A DNA stretch of 64,000 nucleotides from positions 42,600-106,599 of the forward strand of contig NZ_FZNW01000019.1 of NCBI RefSeq assembly GCF_900188115.1. Reading direction: 5' to 3'. This DNA comes from Haloechinothrix alba. GTDB lineage: Bacteria; Actinomycetota; Actinomycetes; Mycobacteriales; Pseudonocardiaceae. Position 1 is the first letter of the stretch, and each line of letters opens with the position of its first letter. The notes beneath the pieces were generated by a model. That model was not told the DNA's origin, searched no databases, and worked only from the letters and a program-made list of their open reading frames with translations. Positions 1 through 9,139 of this stretch are shown in pieces. The translations under genes were made by a program, and so were the position numbers.

Positions 1-1
1 C

Positions 2-907
2 GTCGATGCCTACCGGCAGGGGCGGATCCGGCCACACGAGGACACCTCACCCGAGCGGGAACGGGCGCTGGCCACCTCGCTGCAGGAACTGGGTGCCGCG
101 TTCGTGCCCGTCACCCTCATGTTCGATGCGCTGCCCGCGCTGCGCGCGCGGCTGGCCGAGACCATGACGGCTACGCCGGACACGTACACCACCTCGGCGG
201 ACGGGGTCGTGCAACGCGCGTGGCGGGTCACCGACCCCGACGCCGAGCTCGCACTGCACAGCGAGCTCGCCGCCCTGTCGACGCTGCACATCGCGGACGG
301 GCACCACAGGATGGGCGCGGCCGCGCGGCACGCGCGGCGGGCCGAGCTGCACGGTCAGCCGACGGCCTCCCGCTTCGTGCTGGCCGCGCTGTTCCCGTAC
401 GAGGACATGCACGTTCTCGGGTACCACCGCTGCGTGGCGCTGCCGGACGCCGTACCTGCCGCGGACTTCCTGCACGCGATCCGGACGAGCCCCGGCTGCG
501 CGAGGCTGCGCGAGTGCGACCGGGACGCCGCGGTGCACACCGCGCCCGGCGTGGTGGGGGTGTATCTGGACGGGTCCTGGTACCGGCTCGAGCTGCGTCG
601 CCGCATCAGCAACTCGGACCCGCGTTCCTCGCTCGACATCGTAGCGCTGACCGAGCGCATCCTCGCTCCCGTTCTCGGAGTCGGCAACGTCTCATCCGAC
701 CCGCGCGTCACACCCGTATCCGGTACGGCAGGGGCCGAGGGCATCGCCGCGCGATGTGCGGAGAACAACGAGATCGGCTTCATCCTGCACCCACCGACGG
801 CCGAGCAGGTGATGGCGGTAGCCGACGACGGGATGGTCATGCCACCGAAGTCGACCTGGTTCGAGCCGAAAGCGCGTAGCGGACTGTTCGTCCACCTGCT
901 CGACTGA
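2..907 (+). CDS. DUF1015 family protein, 5' end outside window
   Basis: The frame is open from the first bases of the window to a TGA at 905-907, so the N-terminus lies outside and about 301 residues are visible. The entering segment (VDAYRQGRIRPHE) and the motif ADGHHRMGAAAR around base 295-325 are typical of DUF1015 (SerC-adjacent) proteins, whose conserved HHR segment is characteristic. No enzymatic function is established for the family. The gene is followed by a perfect 15-bp hairpin at 957-990 and then by an opposing tRNA gene, so it probably ends its own transcript. The family call rests on motif recognition only. Confidence 0.8.
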   Translation, partial: VDAYRQGRIRPHEDTSPERERALATSLQELGAAFVPVTLMFDALPALRARLAETMTATPDTYTTSADGVVQRAWRVTDPDAELALHSELAALSTLHIADGHHRMGAAARHARRAELHGQPTASRFVLAALFPYEDMHVLGYHRCVALPDAVPAADFLHAIRTSPGCARLRECDRDAAVHTAPGVVGVYLDGSWYRLELRRRISNSDPRSSLDIVALTERILAPVLGVGNVSSDPRVTPVSGTAGAEGIAARCAENNEIGFILHPPTAEQVMAVADDGMVMPPKSTWFEPKARSGLFVHLLD

Positions 908-956
908 GCGTGTTCGTGAACGGGTCGGCGGGCACACAGCAGGCCCGGCCGACGAG

Positions 957-990
957 CAAGGGCCCGGGTCGCGTTCGACCCGGGCCCTTG
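957..990. terminator. Bidirectional hairpin terminator, DUF1015 gene / tRNA-Leu
   Basis: A perfect 15-bp inverted repeat (957-971 with 976-990) encloses a 4-base loop, between the stop at 907 and the 3' end of the minus-strand tRNA at 996. There is no long U tract, as usual for high-GC actinobacteria. Its position between converging transcription units fits termination from both sides. Confidence 0.75.
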
Positions 991-995
991 TGCCG

Positions 996-1079
996 TGTCG
1001 GAGGGGGGACTTGAACCCCCACGCCCGTTACGGGCACTAGCACCTCAAGCTAGCGCGTCTGCCTTTCCGCCACTCCGAC
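996..1079 (-). tRNA. tRNA-Leu, anticodon GAG
   Basis: On the minus strand the 7-base acceptor strand GTCGGAG (1079-1073) pairs with CTCCGAC (1003-997), followed by an A discriminator at 996. The anticodon loop TTGAGGT (1048-1042) sits on the stem CTAGC/GCTAG and gives anticodon GAG at 1046-1044, reading CUC/CUU. The long variable arm (AGTGCCCGTAACGGGCGT) makes this a class II tRNA, as expected for leucine, and the T-loop GTTCAAGTC is present. CCA is not encoded. Total length is 84 nt. Confidence 0.95.
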
Positions 1080-1227
1080 GTGCTGCCCCGATAGCGTAGC
1101 GGATCCGGTGCTCCCGGTGATACACGGGGTACCCGGTCGCGATGAGCAGTAGAGCCGTCCTCGGCAGACGGCGCGCAGGCGCGGTCGCGACACGCTCGGC
1201 GCTGGCGGATGATGATAGGAAGGACTG

Positions 1228-2547
1228 GTGACTGACCTGTTGACCATCGAAGACGTCGCGGCCGAAGCGGTCAGCTTGACCAGCGAGCTGATCCAGATCG
1301 ACACCACCAATACCGGCGATCCGGACACGGTGGTCGGTGAGCGGGCGGCAGCCGAGTACGTCGCGGAGAAGCTGACCGAGGTCGGCTACGAGATCAGCTA
1401 CGTCGAGTCGGGAGGACGCGACCGGCACAACGTGGTGGCCAGACTGCCCGGAGCCGACCCGTCACGTGGTGCGTTGCTGGTACACGGGCACCTCGACGTC
1501 GTGCCTGCGGACCCGTCCGAGTGGTCGGTGCACCCGTTCTCCGGCGCGGTGCGGGACGGGTACGTATGGGGCAGGGGAGCGGTCGACATGAAGGACATGC
1601 TCGGCATGTGCCTGGCCCTGGCGCGTTACTACAAGAGCAACGGGATCGTGCCACCCCGCGACCTGATTTTCGCGTTCCTCGCGGATGAGGAGGCCGGTGG
1701 GTCGTACGGGGCCCAGTGGCTGGTGGACAACCGCCCGGAGCTGTTCGCGGGTGCGACCGAGGCGATCAGCGAGGTGGGCGGGTTCTCGGTCACCTTCGGG
1801 GACCACCGCGCATACCTGATCGAGACCGCGGAGAAGGGCATCCGGTGGATGAAGCTACGGGTGCGCGGAACCGCCGGGCACGGCTCGATGATTCACCGGG
1901 ACAACGCGGTGACCGCGCTGGCCGAGGCCGTGACGCGACTGGGTAACCACCAGTTCCCGCTTGTGCTGACCGAGCCGGTGCGCGAGTTCCTCGACCGGCT
2001 CGGTCAGCTGACCGGTTGGGAGTTCCCGGAGGACGACCTCGACGGCGCCCTCGACAAGCTGGGCAACATCTCCCGGCTGATCGGCGCGACACTGCGCGAC
2101 ACGGCGAACCCGACGATGCTGGACGCCGGGTACAAGGCGAACGTGATCCCGTCCGTGGCCGAGGCGAGCGTGGACTGCCGCATCCTGCCTGGCCGGATGG
2201 AGGCGTTCAACGCCGAGCTCGACGAGATACTCGGCCCCGAGGTCGAGCGTGAGTGGATGGAGCTGCCTCCCGTCCAGACCACCTTCGACGGCGCGTTGGT
2301 GGAGGCCATGACCGCCGCGCTCGTCGCAGAGGACCCCGAGGCCCACACGCTGCCGTACCTGCTCTCCGGCGGCACCGACGCCAAGGCATTCGACAAGCTC
2401 GGGATCAGGGGCTTCGGCTTCTCACCCCTACGGCTGCCTGCCGACCTCGACTTCTCCGCGCTGTTCCACGGTGTCGACGAGCGCGTGCCCGTCGACGCGA
2501 TCCACTTCGGCACCCGTGTCCTCGACCGGTTCCTGCGCAGCAGTTGA
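1228..2547 (+). CDS. M20 family metallopeptidase (ArgE/DapE/ACY1-like)
   Basis: This 439-residue protein is a predicted cytoplasmic dinuclear zinc amidohydrolase cutting small acylated amino acids or dipeptides. Visible M20 landmarks are H88-x-D90 in HGHLDVVP, the second metal Asp in GRGAVDMKD (about residue 120), the catalytic Glu pair in ADEEAGG (about 152), and a late LFHGVDERV metal His. A central dimerisation domain (GTAGHGSM) is also present. The GTG start at 1228 follows an AGGAAGG ribosome site. It resembles the Rv2141c/dapE2 type and lies in the same neighbourhood as lppL and the Rv2137c-like gene. True DapE specificity cannot be claimed. The stop overlaps the next start as TGATG. 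Confidence 0.88.
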   Translation: MTDLLTIEDVAAEAVSLTSELIQIDTTNTGDPDTVVGERAAAEYVAEKLTEVGYEISYVESGGRDRHNVVARLPGADPSRGALLVHGHLDVVPADPSEWSVHPFSGAVRDGYVWGRGAVDMKDMLGMCLALARYYKSNGIVPPRDLIFAFLADEEAGGSYGAQWLVDNRPELFAGATEAISEVGGFSVTFGDHRAYLIETAEKGIRWMKLRVRGTAGHGSMIHRDNAVTALAEAVTRLGNHQFPLVLTEPVREFLDRLGQLTGWEFPEDDLDGALDKLGNISRLIGATLRDTANPTMLDAGYKANVIPSVAEASVDCRILPGRMEAFNAELDEILGPEVEREWMELPPVQTTFDGALVEAMTAALVAEDPEAHTLPYLLSGGTDAKAFDKLGIRGFGFSPLRLPADLDFSALFHGVDERVPVDAIHFGTRVLDRFLRSS

Positions 2548-3494
2548 TGTCCGGCTTCACCCTGTCCGACGGGACCACCCTGCACCTGGAGTGCGAGGGC
2601 GACCCGGAGGCCTCGGTGACGGTGCTGTTCGCGCACGCCTACGCCGTGGATCATCGTTGCTGGCAGGACATCGCGGGGGTCGTCCCCACCGCGGTCGAAT
2701 GGCCCGTCCGTGTGATCAGCTGCGACCTGCGCGGGCACGGCTCGTCCAGCAGGGCTACGGAGAGCACCGCCACGGTGGAACAGCTCGCCGACGACCTGGC
2801 CGAGATCATCGCCGACGTGGCTCCCGAAGGCTCCGTGGTCGTCGTGGGGCACGGCATGGGAGGGCTCGCGACCCTGGCACTCGGCAGGCGCCATCCGCAG
2901 CTGTTCGCGCGACGCACGCCGGATCAGCCGGCCAGGGTCGCAGGCATCGTGTTGCTGTCCACCGGGGTCGGTGACGTCGCCGCGGAGGCGCGCGCCGCGA
3001 CCGGCCTGGCCGTTGAAGGATCGCGCTCACCGCCGAACCTGCTCAGCAAGGTCATCCAGGACCTGGAGGTGGTGCTGGGGTCCCGGCTGGTGGACCTGGT
3101 GACCGACCGCGCGCACAAGGCGGCCGTGACCGCGATGCGGTGGTCGATGTTCGGCGAGGACCCCGACCCGGACGATGTGGTGCTGACCCTCCGCATGATC
3201 CGCGCGCACTGGCCGGAGACGATGGCCCTGTTCCGCCCGGGGCTGGACGCCTACATCAAGCAGGCGCAGCTCGACGTTCCCGGACACACCCGGGTGATCA
3301 GCATGGTGGGGGAGCGCGACAGGCTCGTCGAGCCGGAGCAGGCGAGCGCGTTGCTGGGAGCCGACCGCGCCGAGGAGCTCATCGTGCTACCGGACGCCGG
3401 CCATATGCTGCCCCTGGAGCGGCCGGCCCAGGTCATCCCGCGCATCGTCGCGGCGGTTCATGCCGCCCACCGGAACCAGGGTGACGCTAGGTGA
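2547..3494 (+). CDS. Alpha/beta-hydrolase-fold protein lacking the nucleophile serine
   Basis: This 315-residue protein has the alpha/beta hydrolase layout: HAYAVDHRCW after strand 3, an elbow, a cap region, then the acid in GERDRLV (about residue 257) and the His in PDAGHMLPLE (about 285). The nucleophile elbow reads GHGMGG rather than GHSMGG (bases about 2848-2865), so Gly replaces the catalytic Ser. It may be a non-hydrolytic member or use different chemistry. The ATG overlaps the M20 stop by one base (translational coupling). Its 3' end overlaps the opposing DUF5703-type gene by 8 bases. Confidence 0.82.
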   Translation: MSGFTLSDGTTLHLECEGDPEASVTVLFAHAYAVDHRCWQDIAGVVPTAVEWPVRVISCDLRGHGSSSRATESTATVEQLADDLAEIIADVAPEGSVVVVGHGMGGLATLALGRRHPQLFARRTPDQPARVAGIVLLSTGVGDVAAEARAATGLAVEGSRSPPNLLSKVIQDLEVVLGSRLVDLVTDRAHKAAVTAMRWSMFGEDPDPDDVVLTLRMIRAHWPETMALFRPGLDAYIKQAQLDVPGHTRVISMVGERDRLVEPEQASALLGADRAEELIVLPDAGHMLPLERPAQVIPRIVAAVHAAHRNQGDAR

Positions 3495-3738
3495 TCAGCC
3501 CGGGCAGGCAGGCGCGGCTGGGTTGGTAGCGACGCCGGAGCCACACCCGGCGGCTGCCGTCGCCGTACAGGCGCACCGTGGACAGCTCCCAGTCGGCGTA
3601 CTCGGCGTGGATCGACAGCTGGGTCACCGCGGCCGGGCGCGACACGCTCGAGGGCAGGCGTAGCCTCTGGTACTCCCAGCGCCCGTCGTTGAGATAGGAC
3701 CCGTCGCTGTCGGCCTCGCCGCTCACCGCCTCGCTCAT
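3487..3738 (-). CDS. Small DUF5703-like conserved actinobacterial protein
   Basis: The call is an 83-residue protein starting at the ATG at 3738, which overlaps the lppL stop in an ATGA junction. Longer upstream reading would run through lppL in another frame. It is rich in Trp, Tyr and Arg (GRWEYQRLRLP, ADWELSTVRLY, WLRRRY) and has no membrane segment. Position next to lppL matches M. tuberculosis Rv2137c, so it is probably the orthologue, though shorter. Function is unknown. The gene is almost certainly co-transcribed with lppL. Confidence 0.7.
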   Translation of the reverse strand: MSEAVSGEADSDGSYLNDGRWEYQRLRLPSSVSRPAAVTQLSIHAEYADWELSTVRLYGDGSRRVWLRRRYQPSRACLPGLIT

Positions 3739-4787
3739 GGTTCGATCACCTGAATCCCTTCGCCCGCAGCAGATCCGACGACCACACGGCCGTCCTGGTT
3801 CTCGACGGTAACCGAATTCGGCTGGCGAACGGTGTCGAAGCGGTGGATTTCCTCCGGTTGCCCGCCCGCGACGTCGAACCCGACGACCTCGTTGCGCGCT
3901 GTCAGCGTGACCCACGCGAGATCGCGTTCGGCGTCGTAGGCGATCGCGTAGATGCCTCCGTGCACCGGGTAGCGTTGCACGAGCACCAGCGGGTCCGCCG
4001 CGAAGGCGAGCAGGCCGTCCGAGAGGGTATCGGTCACGAGCACGCGACCGAAGCCGTCCGCCGTCGCGTTCGTCGCCCCTTGGCCCGCTCGCAACCCGAG
4101 GCCGATATCGCGCTCCTCGAGGTCGACCTCGAAGACCGCGCTGCGCAACCGGTCCAGGACGACCACGGCGTCACCGGTACTGATCACCCGATCGGCGCTG
4201 GCGATGTCGTCGCCGATGCTGGCGGTGCGTTGCTCGTGCTCGAACACGTCGACCTCGGCCCGTTCCCGGCTCGCCACGATGCGCGAATCGCCGTGCTCGG
4301 TGACACCGGCAGGAGCCCCCTCGATCCCGGTGCGCCCGACGACGCCGCCCTCCGGGGAGAGGTGGAGCAGTTCGTCCTGTCCGGGCACGGTGGCCAGGAA
4401 CGCGTTCTCGCCGGGGACGAGCTGCTCGACGTCACCGGGAACCGCGATCTCGCGTAGCGGCTCGGGGAGGTCGTCGAGCGGGTAAAGGAGCACCGCAGCC
4501 CCCGCGTCGCCGCCGGCGGTGAGCGCGGCGGCGAGAGTGCCGGACTCGGCGTGCACGGCCACGTCGGAGACACCGGCAGGCACGTCGATCACGGTTCCGT
4601 CGGGCTCGGAGGTCTGTTCGGGCGAGTCGACCGGACCCACCGCCTCGGGGTCGTCGACGACCTGCAACGCATCACCCTGGCCCTCGACATCGGCGCAGGC
4701 GCCGAGCAGCAGCCCGCAGGTGACGGCGAGCGCGGCGGCCCGGATGCCGCGTGCCCGGCGCGCGGACGATCGTTGTGTGGTGTGCAC
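3735..4787 (-). CDS. lppL: LppL-like lipoprotein with beta-propeller-type repeats
   Basis: A basic N-terminus and hydrophobic core end in the lipobox LLGAC, with the lipidated Cys at about residue 31 of a 350-residue protein. GTG 4787 is preferred because it gives a signal peptide of normal length; GTG 4826 would add 13 residues. The mature part has repeated strand motifs (DRVISTGDAVVVLDRL, FGRVLVTDTLSDGLLAF, DLAWVTLTARNEVVGFD) like YncE/SMP-30-type propellers. Ligand is unknown. Synteny with Rv2138 supports the name. It sits between an aldo/keto reductase (51 bases upstream, 12 bases if GTG 4826 is used) and the DUF5703-type gene (overlap). Confidence 0.8.
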   Translation of the reverse strand: MHTTQRSSARRARGIRAAALAVTCGLLLGACADVEGQGDALQVVDDPEAVGPVDSPEQTSEPDGTVIDVPAGVSDVAVHAESGTLAAALTAGGDAGAAVLLYPLDDLPEPLREIAVPGDVEQLVPGENAFLATVPGQDELLHLSPEGGVVGRTGIEGAPAGVTEHGDSRIVASRERAEVDVFEHEQRTASIGDDIASADRVISTGDAVVVLDRLRSAVFEVDLEERDIGLGLRAGQGATNATADGFGRVLVTDTLSDGLLAFAADPLVLVQRYPVHGGIYAIAYDAERDLAWVTLTARNEVVGFDVAGGQPEEIHRFDTVRQPNSVTVENQDGRVVVGSAAGEGIQVIEP

Positions 4788-4837
4788 GGCACAAGCATCC
4801 CGCACGGCCGTGACACGACCGCGCACAGGTCGCGAGG

Positions 4838-5809
4838 TCAGTGGTGCTCCGGGTAGCCAAGCTCGATGGCACTGATGTCGTCCAATGCCGAGCGGATCTC
4901 GGCCGGCAGCACGATCTCTTCGGCCCGCAGCGCCCCGTTGAGCTGGCCGGTGTCCCGCGCTCCGACGATGGGCGCGGTCACTCCCGGCCGGTCACGCACC
5001 CACGCCAGCGCGACCGCGAGGGGCGATGTGCCGAGACCGTCTGCTGCTGTGGTGACCGCCTGCACGATCCGCGCCGCCCGCTCCGTGCGGTGATGCTCCA
5101 CATAGGCCGCGTACCGCGCGGAGGCGCCGCGCGAGTCTGCGGGCGTCCCCGACCGGTACTTCCCGGTCAGCACGCCCCTGCCCAACGGAGCCCACGGCAG
5201 TAGCCCGATCGCGTGATGCTCCGCGGCCGCGACGAGCTCCCGCTCCACTCCGCGTTCGAGCAGGGAGTACTCCATCTGGGCGGAGACGATCGGACTCGCC
5301 GGACTCGCGCCACGGCGGCGCTCGGCAGCGGTCGCCAGCTGCCAGCCCGCGTAGTTGCACACCCCGACGTACCGGACCTTGCCGGACGACACCGCGGCGT
5401 CCAGCGCTCCGAGCGTTTCCTCCAGCGGTACCGCGCCGTCCCAGGCGTGCAGCTGCCACAGGTCGACGTACTCGGTCCCGAGCCTGCGCAACGAAGCGTC
5501 GAGCGCCGCCAGCAACGCCCCACGCGAGGCCCCGCCACCGAACGGCCCATCGGCGCGGCGCGCCGCCGCCTTGGTGGCCAGCACGATGCTGTCGCGGGAA
5601 ATATGATCGCCGAGCAACGAGCCCAGGATCTCCTCGGCGGCGCCCTCGTTGTACACGTCCGCGGTGTCGACCAGCGTCCCGCCTGCCTCGACGAACGCGG
5701 CGAGCTTGTCGGCCGCCTCATCGCTGCCCGTCTCACCGCCCCAGGTCAGGGTGCCGAGTCCCATCCTGGATACCCGCAGGCCCGACCCGCCGAGAGCTCG
5801 CAGTTCCAT
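4838..5809 (-). CDS. Aldo/keto reductase
   Basis: This is a 323-residue NADPH-dependent oxidoreductase of the TIM-barrel AKR family. The N-terminal MELRALGGSGLRVSRMGLGT and the tetrad elements DTADVYNEG (Asp, Tyr), VLATKAA (Lys) and WQLHAWDG (His) are present, with the cofactor-binding GARDTGQLNGAL near the C-terminus. The ATG at 5809 was chosen because it begins exactly at the conserved N-terminal strand; the frame upstream stays open but carries no AKR sequence. Substrate is unknown. It heads a likely minus-strand unit with lppL and is divergent from the histidine phosphatase. Confidence 0.88.
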   Translation of the reverse strand: MELRALGGSGLRVSRMGLGTLTWGGETGSDEAADKLAAFVEAGGTLVDTADVYNEGAAEEILGSLLGDHISRDSIVLATKAAARRADGPFGGGASRGALLAALDASLRRLGTEYVDLWQLHAWDGAVPLEETLGALDAAVSSGKVRYVGVCNYAGWQLATAAERRRGASPASPIVSAQMEYSLLERGVERELVAAAEHHAIGLLPWAPLGRGVLTGKYRSGTPADSRGASARYAAYVEHHRTERAARIVQAVTTAADGLGTSPLAVALAWVRDRPGVTAPIVGARDTGQLNGALRAEEIVLPAEIRSALDDISAIELGYPEHH

Positions 5810-5959
5810 GGCGGTGAGCTTATCGACGATCACGCTCAGCGGCGCGTCGGAGGGTACGCCGATCGCGAGGTACGGGATCTCGCCTGATCCGGTGACGGCC
5901 ACGACTGCTGGTCGGGATGCGTGGCGAACACGCTCGCCACGGGTGACTACGCTGGTGGC

Positions 5960-6661
5960 GTGGGAACCGTCATCCTGTTGCGGCACGCGCGATCCGACGC
6001 GAACGGGTCGGGCGTGCTCGCCGGGCGGACGCCACACGTCGACCTCGACGACACGGGACGGGGCCAAGCCGTCGATCTGGTCGGACGCCTTGCGGGCGTC
6101 GAGCTCGCCGGGATCGTGCGCTCGCCCCTGCTGCGCTGCGCGGAGACACTGGAGCCGCTAGCACGGGCACGCGGCATCGACCCGGTCGTCGACGACGGTC
6201 TGTGCGAAGTCGACTACGGGGACTGGACCGGGCGTTCGCTCACCGAGCTGCAGGAGGAGCCGCAGTGGAGGGTCGTCCAGGCCCGCCCGTCCGCGGCCCG
6301 GTTCCCGGGAGGCGAAGGGCTGTCACATGTCCAGCACAGGGCGGTGGAGGCCGTTCGCAGCCATGACAGCAGGTTCGGCGCGGAAGGCGGGGACTCTGCC
6401 GTGTGGCTGCTGTGCAGCCACGGTGATGTGATCAAGTCCATCCTGGCCGACGCGCTGGGGATGCACCTCGACCTGTTCCAACGGCTGGTCGTCGACCCGG
6501 GCTCGCTCTCGGTCGTGCGGTACACGGAACTACGGCCGTTCGTGCTGCGTATCAACGACACCGGCGCAGGGGTGTCCGATTTCGTCGCCGACAGCGCGGC
6601 AACCGGGTCCGATGCCGCGGTCGGCGGGGGCGCAGGCGCCTCGACGGCCGACGCCGAATGA
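5960..6661 (+). CDS. Histidine phosphatase family protein (Rv2135c-like)
   Basis: This 233-residue protein belongs to the phosphoglycerate-mutase-like superfamily. The phosphohistidine motif is LLRHARSDANGSG at residues 5-17 (RHA instead of the usual RHG), and the second catalytic His lies in LLCSHGDVIKSI (about 154). The GTG at 5960 is chosen because the RHA motif follows directly. A TACGCT hexamer at 5948-5953 lies only 6 bases upstream, suggesting a leaderless mRNA. In M. tuberculosis the relative Rv2135c is linked to DUF3090 and SCO1664 genes, which occur 2 kb downstream here. The tail is Gly/Ala-rich. Substrate is unknown. Confidence 0.85.
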   Translation: MGTVILLRHARSDANGSGVLAGRTPHVDLDDTGRGQAVDLVGRLAGVELAGIVRSPLLRCAETLEPLARARGIDPVVDDGLCEVDYGDWTGRSLTELQEEPQWRVVQARPSAARFPGGEGLSHVQHRAVEAVRSHDSRFGAEGGDSAVWLLCSHGDVIKSILADALGMHLDLFQRLVVDPGSLSVVRYTELRPFVLRINDTGAGVSDFVADSAATGSDAAVGGGAGASTADAE

Positions 6662-6689
6662 CCCGAGTCGCTGCGAGCAGGTCCGGCGC

Positions 6690-6738
6690 AGGCACGCTGC
6701 TGGCGCCCACCCCGGCGAGCGGGCGCCAGCAGCGTGCC

Positions 6739-6739
<1 letters not shown>
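6690..6739. terminator. Perfect 19-bp hairpin between converging genes
   Basis: Arms 6690-6708 and 6721-6739 are exact inverted complements around a 12-base loop. They lie between the histidine phosphatase stop (6661) and the mdh stop codon (6739-6741) of the opposing gene. The repeat ends within the mdh stop codon and probably terminates transcription from both directions. Confidence 0.8.
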
Positions 6740-7740
<1,001 letters not shown>

Positions 7741-7975
7741 CTAGCGGGTATACGACTGTTGCACGCGAGATGATGCTATCCGGCGCGCTGAGCGGCGGTC
7801 GTTCGCGTCGGCGGCAACGGTACCGCCGGCTGATCCGCTGCCCAGGAGCGTGTGCCCGCGCCGTGCGGTGCGGTCACGGGCATCCCGCGACTCGCCTCGC
7901 GCGCCTCCGCCCGGCCACGCCGGGGCCGGACGGTGCCGGATATCACAGGCCGCGTGCCGCACGGGGAGCCTTCCG

Positions 7976-8416
7976 TCACGTTGCCGCGTGGGACGAAGCA
8001 CACCAGCCGCTCCAGCGACTCACATCGATTCGCACCACCGGCCCCTGCGGCCGGTGCGCCGCGTACTGCTCGTACTTGTCGCACAACGCCCGGACCAGCT
8101 CGCCGCGCGCAGCGCTCGCGGTGCCTGCGGGCAGGATCGTCGCGGTGCCGTCCGCGCGCGCCCACCACAGGTACGTCCAGTCCTCGTCATAGTGGTCGAC
8201 CAGCAGGCTCACCGGTGGGTTCCGGTCGATGTTGCGCAGCCGGCGCAGCGCCGTCGTGCTCTTGGGCTTGTGATCGACCGCGAAGCACAGCCTGCCGGCG
8301 GCCAGCGCGAAGGTCACCGGCACCACGTGCGGTACCGCCTCGGCGTCGGCGGTCGCCAGCCGAGCCACCCGGGACCGCTGGAACCGCTCGCGGGCCTGTT
8401 CCTCACTCAGCCGCAT
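7976..8416 (-). CDS. PPOX-class F420/FMN-dependent oxidoreductase (TIGR03668-like)
   Basis: This is a 146-residue split-barrel flavin/deazaflavin protein. It begins with a short helix (LSEEQARERFQRSRVARLATADA) and continues with the PVTFALAAGRLCFAVDHKPKST cofactor-binding strands, LLVDHYDEDWTYLWWARADG, and a helical C-terminus with KYEQYAAHRPQGPVVRIDV. These features match the F420-dependent TIGR03668 subgroup. Natural substrate is unknown. It is transcribed towards mdh and is divergent from the DUF3090 gene. The 247 bases between it and mdh hold no gene I can support. Confidence 0.82.
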   Translation of the reverse strand: MRLSEEQARERFQRSRVARLATADAEAVPHVVPVTFALAAGRLCFAVDHKPKSTTALRRLRNIDRNPPVSLLVDHYDEDWTYLWWARADGTATILPAGTASAARGELVRALCDKYEQYAAHRPQGPVVRIDVSRWSGWCASSHAAT

Positions 8417-8555
8417 ACCCGCAACCGTAATCGCCGCCTACGGCGCGCTCGGGCCGCCGCACGGGTGCGCACACCAGGTCCCCTCGCGGTGCGACGGCCG
8501 ATCCCAGGGGCGGCGGATGCCGAGTCACGGGGCGTGGCTTAAGGTCGGGGGTGCC

Positions 8556-9131
8556 ATGGCTCGTGTCATCCACGTCTTCCGTCATCCCGATCGGTTCGTC
8601 TCCGGCACCGTCGGTGAACCCGGTGAGCGCACGTTCTACCTGCAGGCCAGCTCGGAGTCCAAGCAGGTCAGCGTCACGCTCGAGAAGCAGCAGCTCACCG
8701 TGCTCTCCGAACGGCTCACCTCGCTGCTCGAAGAGGTCGCCAGCCGGTTCGACACCGAGGTCCCGCCGTCGGCACCGGAGGAGCTCACCGACACCGACCC
8801 ACTCGACGTCCCTGTCGAGGAGGAGTTCCGGGTCGGCACCATGGGGCTCGGCTGGGACGCCGAGAGCAGCTCGGTGGTCATCGAGTTGCTCGCCATCACC
8901 GAGGGGGAGGTCGACGAGAACATCGTGCTCGACGACACCGAGGAAGGACCAGACGCCGTGCGTGTGTTCCTCAGCCCCGCGCACGCCCGTGCCTTCGCCG
9001 AGCGTGCCGAGCGTGTCATCAACGCGGGCCGCAAACCCTGCCCGCTGTGCGACGAACCGCTGGATCCGGAAGGCCACATCTGCCCACGGCAGAACGGTTT
9101 CCTGCGGGACAACCCGTTCACCGAGGGCTGA
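8556..9131 (+). CDS. DUF3090 family protein with C-terminal zinc motif
   Basis: This 191-residue protein starts at the ATG before ARVIHVFRHPDRFVSGTVG, a conserved DUF3090 beginning; upstream in-frame codons are poorly protein-like. The C-terminal CPLCDEPLDPEGHICP looks like a CxxC...HxC zinc knuckle. In actinobacteria this gene is normally next to the SCO1664-type gene and near the Rv2135c-type phosphatase (Rv2134c position). The next start lies 9 bases downstream, so the two are almost certainly coupled. Biochemical function is not known. Confidence 0.85.
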   Translation: MARVIHVFRHPDRFVSGTVGEPGERTFYLQASSESKQVSVTLEKQQLTVLSERLTSLLEEVASRFDTEVPPSAPEELTDTDPLDVPVEEEFRVGTMGLGWDAESSSVVIELLAITEGEVDENIVLDDTEEGPDAVRVFLSPAHARAFAERAERVINAGRKPCPLCDEPLDPEGHICPRQNGFLRDNPFTEG

Positions 9132-9139
9132 GGCCGCGC

